NCBI GenBank assembly: GCA_037176725.1
Contig: JAZBRS010000011.1
Span: 3,038,001 to 3,102,000, forward strand
Reading direction: 5' to 3'
Length of the DNA: 64,000 nucleotides
DNA from: Posidonia oceanica
Taxonomy: Eukaryota; Streptophyta; Magnoliopsida; Alismatales; Posidoniaceae
Shown: piece after piece, positions 55,451 to 64,000 of the stretch
Position numbering within the stretch: position 1 is the first letter of the stretch
Layout of the letters: every line of letters starts with the position of its first letter
The notes under the pieces: generated by a model
What the model was told of the DNA's origin: nothing
What the model saw: the letters and a program-made list of their open reading frames with translations, nothing else
The model's database searches: none
Position numbers and translations under genes: made by a program

Positions 55451-56691
55451 TGGTATTGCGATATCAAAGCATTCCTTGAGTATGGCAGCCACCCGCCCGG
55501 CACCTCAGCAGTAGATAGAAGAACTTTGGCGCGTCTGGCGTCAAAGTATGTGTTAGGGGCCGGACAGCTATACAGAAGGTCATACAACCAGATGCTCCTG
55601 CGCTGCTTAAGCAAGCAAGAGGCCGACACGCTTATGCTCCAAGTTCATGCAGGGACTTGTGGTCCGCATATGAATGGAGTGCTGCTGGCCAAGAAGATAA
55701 TGTTGCAAGGCTACTTCTGGTCAACCATGAAGGCAGACTGCTGCCAGTTTGTGCGTAGATGCCACAACTACCAGATCCATGGTAACCTTATGCACGCCCC
55801 CCCGTAGGAATTGCATAGCATGTCCTCACCATGGCCCTTCTCCACCTGAGGGATTGATGTCATTGGCGCCATACACCCTGCAGCATCGAATGGTCATCAC
55901 TTCATCCTGGTAACGATAGATTATTTCACTAAGTGGGTGGAAGTAGCCTCCTATAAGGCAGTCACAGCTGCGGTGACAGAGAAGTTTATTAGAAATAACA
56001 TTGTCACTAGGTACGAGGTCCCGCATGCAGTCATCTCTGACAATGGCCCGAATTTTATTGCAAAGAGGATCGAGGAATACCTACAGAAGCATCAGATCAA
56101 GCATCATAGATCCTCACCGTATCGGCCGCAGATGAATGGAGTAGTGTAGTCTGCCAACAAAAACATTGTGAAGATAATGAAGAAGATGGCAGAAACCCAT
56201 AGAGACTGGCACGATAAGCTCCCGTATGCACTCTGGGCGAACAGAACATCAGTGCGGACCTCTACAGGAGTACCCCTTATTCGCTAGCATATGGCATGGA
56301 GGCAGTGCTGCCTGTCGAAGTGGAGATCCCTTCGCTGCGAATCCTGTGAGAAGCAGAGCTGGAAGAAGCAGAATGGGTCTAGGACCGCTGCGCCCAGCTC
56401 AACCTGATAGACGAGCATAGATTACAAGCAATGCATAACGCACATTGCTACCAGAAGCGGATGGCAAGAGCATACCTAAAGAAGGTGCGACCCAGGAGCT
56501 TCCAGCCAGGAGACCTTGTTCTGTGAGCCATCCACTTGCCAGACGGTCGAGGCAAATTCCGACCCAACTGGCGTGGCCCCTTCGTGGTCAAGCAGGCATT
56601 CTCAGGCGGCGCAGCGATCCTTGAGGACATGGATCAAACTAGGCAGTCGGAGCTGGTCAATGCATGCTATCTCAAGAAGTACTATCAATAG
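55451..56691 (+). pseudogene. Integrase of TE-C, catalytic Glu replaced by a stop
   Basis: Zinc domain HAGTCGPHMN and CCQFVRRCHN (second Cys of the CxxC pair is Tyr-adjacent: CHNYQ, so the last ligand is lost). Core: GIDVIGAIH (Asp), VISDNGPNF (Asp), then MNGVV followed by TAG (56147-56149) where TE-B has the catalytic Glu. Other stops: 55805-55807 and 55847-55849. A 1-nt loss near 56270 changes the frame. The C-terminal part (RSFQPGDLVL, CYLKKYYQ) ends at 56689-56691. Confidence 0.92.
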
Positions 56692-58178
56692 CCTGGCCCC
56701 AACCTTGCAGAGCATTTCCTTTCATCCTACCCTTTGCATCTTCTCTTCCTTGTACATCCTCCCTGCATTCCAATCTCGTCCCTTGCATTCCTGCATTCTC
56801 TGCATATAGCCTTGCATTCTCTGTCTCTTCCTGCATACCTCCAGCAAAAATCAAAAAATTCCCGCAAGAATCATGCATTGCATTCGGGCCCGATGATGAA
56901 ATCAGACGTGCTGCCTGCTTTGGAAAGGAGTCTACCCTGCCTCACCTAACACTACTTAGGCATCTTAGCTAATGAGGGAGCCACCTTTCAAATAAGAACA
57001 GGCGAAACAACCAAACCCCTTAGGACTTGCACCTCCCGAGGGAGATAAAATGCTAGGAGGTGAGCAAATGTGAGCATAAAAGAATATGTCTGAGCTTGGG
57101 CATAGAAGAAAAAGCAATAGAAGGCGAAGGCAGAAGTAGGTTCTAGAGATAGAGGCGTGTAGCATAACCCTGTCCCTCTGAATTGCTTCAGAGGTAGTTC
57201 ATCACTTAGCACCTGGGAGCCCCGAATCCACTTCAAAACCCCCAACGCCCATTACCTCTAAGCTCGGGATAGCGGAAGCTTGCAAAAAAGAAGAAAAGAA
57301 AAAGCAAAGCAAAAAGCAAAAAAAAAAGAGAAAGCAAAAAGAAAAGAAGCAAAAAAAAAGCAACTCCAGGAAAAAAAAAAAGAAAAAGAAAAAAAGCAAG
57401 CAATGCAATCCCTTAGAGATAAGCAAGGTTTGCACTTGGGGAAACCACAAATCCTGTGAAGCCTTTAAACTCAGCAAGGCCTAGCAAGTAGCTCCCCAAC
57501 TCTAACTAAGTGTCCACTACCTCCAAGTTAGGGATAGGGGAAACCTACATGCCTATGAGGGAGCCAAAACGATGCAAAAGAGTAGGTGTAGGTCCTTGGG
57601 TGTTTAGTCTAGAGCCTGTCCTCACCACCTACCACCCCTGCACTGCAAATAACCCCTTCCTGAGTGCCACCAGCAAGTTAAGAGCTTGAGTAGAGTCTAG
57701 TGAGTCAAGGACCCCTCTCTTCCTCTGCAGCAGGCACCAAGCACTCCGTATGCTGAGGGCTACAGCATATAAGCTAAGTCATTGTATGCATCCATAGCAT
57801 CTAGTCCAAGTCATGCACATCTCTCCGCATACTAAGCATAAACCCTGCATGCATGCATAGCATAAGTCCTTCCCTTTTCTTCCATCTTCCCGCTTTGCAA
57901 AACTTAGCCCGGCGTTGAGGCAGTACTTCTACCCGGCATGCGCCGACCTTCTTAAAGCTGCACTGGTCTAGAGCTCTGGCCAACCACTTGCCCCAGCAGA
58001 GCTGCCCTAGTCTGAATATGTTTAAATATCTGCACTCTGAATGCTAATTGTTAAACCTGCTAAAGCTGCTGTCCTTTACCAGCCATTTGTATGCTTATAC
58101 CTGATCTGATGAACTGCTACTCTGTTTACAGGTACCTAAGCTTTTTGTACCAGCAGCCTGCACTTACACTCCTGCGCC
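56692..58178 (+). other. Spacer with purine tract before PMD (TE-C)
   Basis: About 1.5 kb without a gene. A/G-rich tract 57283-57399. Two related phrases ending GGATAGCGGAAGC and GGATAGGGGAAAC (57268, 57533) flank it. Candidate 3' splice site TTTACAG|GTACC with AG at 58130-58131, 48 bp before the PMD start. Confidence 0.65.
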
Positions 58179-59381
58179 ATGGGCTATCCAACTCTGGTCA
58201 CTCCCATGCACTGTTCAGATATCTTGCGAGAGTGGGTTGGCAAACTCACTGAAGCTGATCGCGAGAGGCTGCCCACTTGGGGGATTCCCTCTAAACTTCT
58301 GAAAGCAGCAGATGTTGAAGTGAGCCGGCACCTCCTATGTGCTGTAGCAAGATTCTGGAAGCCAGCACATCACGTCTTCCACTTCGGCAGGATGGAGCTG
58401 ACTCCTACACTTGAGGAGGTGCGCCGGATCTGCGGCTTCTCTGCAATTATGGGACCCCCAATCTTTATGAGGCGCGATGGATATGCTGCGGTCCTGAGCC
58501 AGCTGACTGGGCTCTCTGTTAAGCGCGTCCAGCAAAAACTTATCTGCACCAGCGGGCCCACGCCCCTGCTCGGCCTAGAGTACTTTGATGCTGTTATGGA
58601 GAAGCGTGCTGAACTTGGAGACAAGCTGTGGCTCCAAGGATTCGTCGTCTGCTTCCTAGGCGAGCTGATCTTCACGCATGGGAGGATGACGGTTGCAATC
58701 GAGATTGCCAAGATTGCACTTGCAGTGGTGATCCGGCACATTGACCTGGCACTAGTCGTCCTCGCAGAAACATATCGCGGGCTGGACCGCGTTGTGCACC
58801 GCTGCCGTCAGTTCCACGGTTGCGGAGTGTTTGTGCAGATCTGGCTAGCTGCACACCTGGAGATGGACCTCCTGTGCCCACAGAGGCATGCCATTGAAAC
58901 CTACTGCAGCAGCGGCCATGCGAGAACTATAAAGACTGTGCCAGAAGAGTATCAGAAGCTATCTGAGCTGACAGATGATGCAATAACTTGGCGAATCATC
59001 CCATCTGCAGCAGAGCCCTTCACTGTGTTCTTCGATGCTCACGATTCGCGGCTCGTAGTACTGCCAGGATTCACCGGAGGTGTGGAGTATCACCCTATCC
59101 AGGTTATGCGGCAGTTTGGCTACCAGCAGGGCGCCTTCATTGACAGCACCGCGTCCAGAATCATGCAACCATACCCCTTCAGCACAACAGCATCTACAAC
59201 AGTGCTAGTAGACCTGATGCGGCACAGGGTAAAATCTACTGATATTGCAACTGTGAAGGGTTCAGGATGTACTTCTGAGTACGTCTCCGAGGTGCAAGGA
59301 CTCTGGCCCCTCAGCGAGATCCCTCTAGCCGCCCCCCAGTTTCCAGACTCCCGTCCAGCAAAGAAGGCCCAGCATAACTAG
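58179..59381 (+). CDS. Plant mobile domain (PMD) protein of TE-C, intact 400-codon ORF
   Basis: ATG in good context (GCGCCATGGGC) and no stop for 400 codons, in an element whose gag-pol is full of stops. Blocks: MGYPTLVTPMHCSDILREW, SRHLLCAVARFWKPAHHVF (residues about 48-66), LTPTLEEVRRICGFSAI (about 74-90), FMRRDGY (about 95-101), TYRGLDRVVHRCRQFHGCG (about 203-221), TWRIIPSAAEPFTVFFDA (about 278-295), and a basic C-terminus RPAKKAQHN. This is the aminotransferase-like plant mobile domain family (PF10536), known from MAIN/MAIL1 proteins that affect silencing and development, and from transposons. No signal peptide or membrane segment. It could help the element avoid silencing, but that is inference. 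Confidence 0.92.
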   Translation: MGYPTLVTPMHCSDILREWVGKLTEADRERLPTWGIPSKLLKAADVEVSRHLLCAVARFWKPAHHVFHFGRMELTPTLEEVRRICGFSAIMGPPIFMRRDGYAAVLSQLTGLSVKRVQQKLICTSGPTPLLGLEYFDAVMEKRAELGDKLWLQGFVVCFLGELIFTHGRMTVAIEIAKIALAVVIRHIDLALVVLAETYRGLDRVVHRCRQFHGCGVFVQIWLAAHLEMDLLCPQRHAIETYCSSGHARTIKTVPEEYQKLSELTDDAITWRIIPSAAEPFTVFFDAHDSRLVVLPGFTGGVEYHPIQVMRQFGYQQGAFIDSTASRIMQPYPFSTTASTTVLVDLMRHRVKSTDIATVKGSGCTSEYVSEVQGLWPLSEIPLAAPQFPDSRPAKKAQHN

Positions 59382-59845
59382 GCACTTATGCAGCTATCTG
59401 CTTGTATAGCTTTTTGCTTGAACCATGCTGTACCTTTTGGCCTATCAGAGGCGTGTAACCAGAGATTCACTCAATACAAAGACGTTTCACGCCATTTATT
59501 TGTGATGCATGCCTTGCCTATTTGCATATCTGTTCCTGTCAGGATGTTACAGGACCTGCATCAAGCACCTCAGAGCACTAACCCATGCAGACAACTTGAA
59601 GCAGCCCCGCAAAAAGTCTCAGAACAGTTCCCCCTGCAAGCATCATGCAATCAGCAACCTCGGCAGGAGAGTTGCAGCAAAGCCCTCTGCAGTCAACATG
59701 CACGCAAAAGAACCCTACTGATCCATGCACCGCCGCCACCACTTGCCCAGTTTGCTCTGGGCTGTCACCCCTAACTGCTCGCTTGGTAAACACGTTAGTT
59801 TTGTCTGCCTTTTCTTTCTTTTGGTACTAGGGCCGCCTTGGTTGT
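59382..59845. other. PMD-to-array spacer (TE-C)
   Basis: Gene-less, matches TE-B 5019-5452. It includes TTTTGGCCTATCAGAGG near 59435, also seen after the TE-A PMD. Probably 3' UTR. Confidence 0.6.
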
Positions 59846-61400
59846 CCCCTGGTATCATCCCTGATACCAAGGGCATCTTTTTAGGCTACTCTTTGGTATC
59901 GCTTTCCCTTTTTTCCTTTCTTGCTTGCTCCTCGGGCAAGGACAAGCTCTTCTCGGACTCCATATGCTCGGTGTCCTGCCTTGTATCCTCGTGCGAGGAT
60001 CTACCCTTACGTGGCTTCGCTCCGTGCGGACGATGCCCACGCTTGCCCGCCTCCTTTCTTTTCCTGCCTATCCTCGTGCGATGATAAGTCTTTTCCCGTT
60101 TTGCGTGGCTCCGCTCCGTGCGGACGGGGTCCCACGTGCTTGCTTCCCCGGGCGGGGACAAGCTTCTTTCTTCTGCCCCTCCTGCTTGTCCTCGTGCGAG
60201 GATAAGTCTTTTTCCTTTTCTACGTGACTTCCCTTCGTGTGGACGGGGTCCCGCGCGCTTGCTTCCCCGGGCGTGGACAAGCTTCTTTCTTCTGCCCCTC
60301 CTGCTTGTCCTCGTGCGAGGATAAGCCTTTTTCCTTTTCTGTGTGACTTCCCTCCGTGTGGATGGAGTCCCGCGCACTTGCTTCCTCGGGCGAGGACAAG
60401 CTTCTTTCTTTTGTCCCTCCTGCTTGCTTCCTCAGGCGAGGACAAGCCTTTTTTCCTTTTGCTTGCTTCCTCGGGCGAGGACAAGCTTTGCGCAGCTCCA
60501 CGCGGATGGAGTTTTCCTGTTCCTCAGGCGAGGACCAGGCCCGCTTACTCCTCGGCCAAGGATAAGCATATGCACGCCCCTGCTTGCTCCTCAGGCGAGG
60601 ACAAGCTCTTCTCGGACTCCGTAGGCTCAGTGTCCTGCCCTGTATCCTCGTGCGAGGATCAGCCCTTGCGTGGCTTCGCTCCGTGCAGACGATGCCCACG
60701 CTTGCCCTCCCCCTTTCCCTTCCTGCTTATCCTCATGCGAGGATAGGTCTTTTGTCTTTCTTGCTTGTTCTCGTGCGAGGATAAGCCTTTTTCCGTTTTG
60801 CATGGCTCCGTTCCGTGTAGACGGGGTCCCGCGCGCTTGCTTCCCCGAGCGGGGACAAGCTTCTTTCTTCTGCCTCTCCTGCTTGTCCTCGTGCGAGGAT
60901 AAGCCTTTTTCCTTTTCTCCGTGACTTCCCTCCGTGCGGACAGGGTCCCGCGTGCTTGCTTCCCTGGGCGGGGACAAGCTTCTTTCTTCTGCCTCTCCTG
61001 CTTGTCCTCATGCGAGGATAAGCCTTTTTCCTTTTCTACGTGACTTCCCTCCGTGTGGACGGGGTCCCGTGCGTTTGCTTCCTCGGGCGAGGACAAGCTT
61101 CTTTCTTCTTTCCTTCCTGCTCGTTTCCCTGGCTGGGGACGAGCCCCCTGTTTGACCCTCGGGGCTCGGGTCAGACTGCTGCTTGTTTCCTTGGGTGAGG
61201 ACAAGCCCCCCTTTGATTCCGTCCGTGCGGAATCCCCCGCTTGCTTCCTCGGGCGAGGACAAGCTCTTCTCGGACCCCGTATGCTCGGAGTCCTGTCCTG
61301 TATCCTCGTGCGAGGATCAGCCCTTGCATGGCCTCGCTTTATGCGGACGATGCCCACGCTTGCCTACCCCCTTTCTTTTCTTGCTTGTTTCCTTAGGCGA
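59846..61400 (+). repeat. GC-rich short-hairpin array (TE-C)
   Basis: Opens with CCCTGGTATCA/TGATACCAAGGG. About two dozen hairpins follow. Common stem TCCTCG/CGAGGA (60383-60396) is replaced by TCCCCG/CGGGGA at 60145-60158, and the outer CTTG/CAAG by CTCG/CGAG at about 61128-61154: paired changes. Others: GGACTCCG-type with CGGAGTCC (about 61274-61295 as GGACCCCG/CGGAGTCC), GATTCCG/CGGAATC (about 61215-61234), TGACCC/GGGTCA (about 61153-61173). Higher-order units of about 118 bp at 60130-60380. Confidence 0.9.
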
Positions 61401-61850
61401 GGACAAGCTGCTCTTGTTTCTCCTGCAGGCTGGCAGCCCCAACTGCTCGGTCGACAGCCGTCCAATTGTCTCCCCCCTTTGCTTGCTGGGCTAGCAGCCC
61501 TAACTGCTCGGATGCCAAGTCCGTCAGCCTTGTCAAGCATTTCCTTTGTGAGGTCGGACTAACCCCCGAACTCACGCATTGCACTGCAGCTTTATTTGCA
61601 TCTCCTTTGCGTCAGCATCGCATTCTTTTACTAACCGCATTGCATGATAAATAACAGCATCAGCATGCATTGCATCTGCACTAACATCTAACATAACCTC
61701 TGCACTAACTCCCGCATTAGCATGCATCGCATTGCACACATGGCATCAGCATCTACATTCGCATCCGTATCTGCATTGTGACTATGGGTCATGTCTTCCG
61801 GTGTATCCACTGGGCGAATGACTCGTGCCTACATTGTTTGCGCTCTCGTC
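61401..61850. other. Low-complexity spacer before PPT (TE-C)
   Basis: Contains CAGCCCCAACTGCTCGG / CAGCCCTAACTGCTCGG twice (61434, 61496), then GCATCAGCATGCATTGC-type repeats (61610-61780). No gene. Confidence 0.6.
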
Positions 61851-61945
61851 GGCGTCAGGTAGGGTGTCTTGTCTACCTTGAGCAGCGGTCTCGCTTCGCT
61901 TGACCTCGCTCAGGGAGAGGCATCTGTAGACACCCCATTCTGTCA
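61851..61945 (+). other. Inverted copy of the LTR start flanking the PPT (TE-C)
   Basis: GGGTGTC (61862-61868) and GTCTAC (61871-61876) are reverse complements of the overlapping GACACCC and GTAGAC in the LTR start (61926-61935). CCTTGAGC faces GCTCAGGG with one G-T pair. GGTC faces GACC inside. Confidence 0.75.
61913..61924 (+). promoter_or_regulatory. TE-C polypurine tract
   Basis: GGGAGAGGCATC directly before TGTAGACACC. Confidence 0.75.
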
Positions 61946-64000
61946 GCCTGGAAGTTGGTAGTTCTCTTTTGCAGGCTGGTGTGGTCTCTAGATTGGCATT
62001 CCCTTTTCTAACCCATTTTCTAGCCCAATTCCAATCCCAAAACCTTGCCCAAAACCCTAGAAGCCTTTACCAAGCTATTTGCATCTTTTACAACACTTTT
62101 AGGCCCAAACCTAAGCCCATTTGCAGCTTATGCCACCTGAGTGTGTTGGAAGTTGGAACAGGCAGCGTCCAACGTTGGACGCAGCTTGTGCTAGCGTCCA
62201 ACGTTGGACATGCTCTAGTCTGGCATCCAACGTTGGACGCCCTTTGGTCTGGCGTCCAACGACTCGAGGTCAGCAGCGGTTGCTCCGCCCCCTCCAGCTC
62301 ACCGTCCATCCAATCCCTTTCCTCCCCGCACTTACTACCCATCCCATCTTCCACTCCACGCCATCCACTACCTTCCAAGCCTCACTTACTATCCTTCTCT
62401 CCTCTATTTCAACCCAAAACAAGCTCTCCTCCTCTCACTGACAGGCCTAACTTCCGTCGACCGTGTCAGCCACTGCCTCGCCTCCGCCGCCCTCTTGCCA
62501 TTGCCCACGCCCTCCTTTGACAATCCACATGGCCTCCACACACTCATCCGCACCTGCCAATGCCTGAATATGCTAGAATTTGGCCTGCAAATACCTACCA
62601 AGCACTGGAACCCATAAACGCAACAACAAAACCAACACCTTCATGCCTTGGCCATTCTCACCACACACAGCGAACGAGAGAGCTTCCACTTCCAAGAGCA
62701 AGAAGGTACTCCCCTCTCTGTCTGCAACCCTTCGCGACCTCCTCCGGCACTTCGAGCAGCTCAGGTGAGTCCGCCGAAGTTGCTGCCGTGCACACACCTG
62801 CAACTCCGGCGAACCTCGTCGTCCTGTCGTTCCAGAGCTTCCACAGGTTGGTTTTCCATTCCTAGTAGTCATGCATGCGTAGTAGAACATGTCCATGCAT
62901 TGTTTGCAAGTTTTTATTTCCTTTTGGACGTGATTCACATCCAAAAGGAAGTTCAGTGTGTTGGACGCACCATCTGGTGCGTCCAATGTTGGACGCGGCA
63001 TAGTCCTGCGTCCAACGGCCTGTTTTGCTTTCCATTGTTTGAATACTATCCATGCTTTTCCTTTGCATGCTTTCTTGCAAGCATATGCTATTTGCCTCCT
63101 TTTAATTCTCTCTGATGTTATGCCATGTTTTTAACTTGTTCCATGCATGTTTGAATGCCTTTTGCATGCTTAATGATTAGTCTGTCTACTGCCTTTGTTG
63201 GATGCTAGGATGAACTACGTCCAACGTTGGACGCTGGTTCACCTAGCGTCCAACGCCTCTGCTTGCTTTGCTTTGCTGCCATGCCTACTCCATGCATATT
63301 TATGGCATTATCTTTTGATCCATGCATGCTTAGAGATGCCTAGCCCCTATGGCACCCATGCTTAGGTTTGCTAGGATTTTACTAAGTTATGTATTTCTTT
63401 TTTAGTTTAAAGCCTATTCTTTCATGCATGCTTCCTCTTTATCTTTCTCTCTTGGCTTAAATGCTTGCAAATCTCTACTGTGAATGCTCCTTTTAGTCTC
63501 TTACATGCTTCTAAGATGATTGCATGCATGTAGGTGGGGTAGAGCTGAGCTCCCCCTTTAGAACAGGTAAGTTTGCATGCCTGGGTCGTTGGACGCCAGA
63601 GCCTTCAGCGTCCAACGTTGGACGCTGCTGGCTCTAGCGTCCAACGCCCTAGCTCATCTCTTGATTGTTTAATGCTTGCATACCTCTCTGACCTGGCTTA
63701 TTTACTTGCTTCCTGTGTTCTTATGCATGTTTAGCTTCAGTAGCATCTGTTCTTTTATTTTAGTTAATATTTATTTTGCTATTTGTGCATGCTTTTTGTG
63801 TGTTGTGCCTCCCAGAGCGTTGTACGCTGCTGGTGTTGGCGTCCAACGCCCTGGTTGTGCCTCTGGCCTGGCACTCAGCATAGGTAAGGCCTTTTTTATT
63901 TATTTCTGTGATCCTTTGCCTGTATGCTACCCATGCTTGCTTGTCTGCCTCTTTGTTCATCTCCAGAACCCCAAATGCATGCACCCATTTTTTTATTTTG
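61925..64000 (+). repeat. TE-C 3' LTR (partial, runs off the window)
   Basis: Aligns with the first two thirds of the 5' LTR. Its first hairpin module has four abutting 29-nt units (62146-62261) where the 5' copy has two, so unit number differs between the LTRs. Further modules at about 62959, 63198 and 63588; the one at about 63822-63850 retains only one unit. Candidate donors at 63567 and 63884. Confidence 0.95.

Larger units (their letters stand above)
43283..64000 (+). mobile_element. TE-C: full-order Tat/Ogre-like retrotransposon (3' end beyond window)
   Basis: Plus-strand element inserted in the TE-B 5' LTR. It has a 3315-bp 5' LTR, PBS, leader, gag, protease, His-rich linker, RT, RNase H, archaeal RNase H, integrase, PMD, hairpin array, PPT, and 2076 bp of the 3' LTR; total length would be about 22 kb. 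LTR copies differ by about 2-4% in sampled stretches. Gag-pol has more than a dozen stops and several frameshifts, nearly all stops being explicable as C-to-T or G-to-A, while PMD is open. It is the same subfamily as TE-B. Confidence 0.95.

Overview
The window is a nested stack of giant plant LTR retrotransposons. I see no host gene, rRNA or tRNA gene. The organism is most likely an angiosperm with a large, repeat-rich genome: the elements are Ty3/gypsy of the Tat clade (Ogre-like primer-binding site matching tRNA-Arg, degenerate RNase H followed by a second archaeal-type RNase H, LTRs of 3.3 to 5.4 kb), and they carry an aminotransferase-like plant mobile domain (PMD) ORF. The species cannot be named from this sequence.

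Layout. TE-B (minus strand, oldest by eye) is the host element. Its 3' LTR is cut by the left edge (1-2682). Its hairpin array (3170-5018), PMD pseudogene (5453-6668) and integrase, RNase H, RT and protease remnants (8197-14607) follow. Its gag (37385-40090), leader, PBS and part of its 5' LTR (41266-43282) lie on the far side of TE-A. TE-A (plus strand, 14608-37379, 22.8 kb, target duplication ACGGC) landed in TE-B at the gag/protease boundary. It has two complete LTRs of about 5.38 kb that look 98-99% identical. It has lost about 3.4 kb of pol (RT, both RNases H and nearly all integrase) but keeps gag, protease and PMD. TE-C (plus strand, 43283 to beyond 64000) landed in TE-B's 5' LTR. It has the full order LTR, PBS, leader, gag, protease, His-rich linker, RT, RNase H, archaeal RNase H, integrase, PMD, hairpin array, 3' LTR (cut by the right edge).

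How the parts relate. All three elements share one plan: PBS, structured leader, gag-pol, a 1.3-1.5 kb spacer with a long purine tract and a candidate 3' splice site, the PMD ORF, a 1.5-2 kb array of short hairpins, an inverted copy of the LTR start flanking the polypurine tract, then the 3' LTR. Gag and pol are broken by many stops (mostly C-to-T or G-to-A type) and frameshifts. The PMD frame is intact in TE-C (400 codons) and broken once in TE-A.

The most interesting signal is structural. (1) The region 3' of the PMD ORF holds arrays of hairpins whose sequence differs completely between TE-A (AT-rich, GATA...TATC stems) and TE-B/TE-C (GC-rich, TCCTCG...CGAGGA stems), with paired changes that keep the stems. 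(2) The TE-B/TE-C LTRs carry 29-nt hairpin units (constant 9-nt arms, variable 11-nt core), usually in back-to-back pairs, with several pairs about 240 bp apart. (3) The start of U3 has an inverted copy just upstream of the PPT in all three elements. These were found by eye and need a covariation test.
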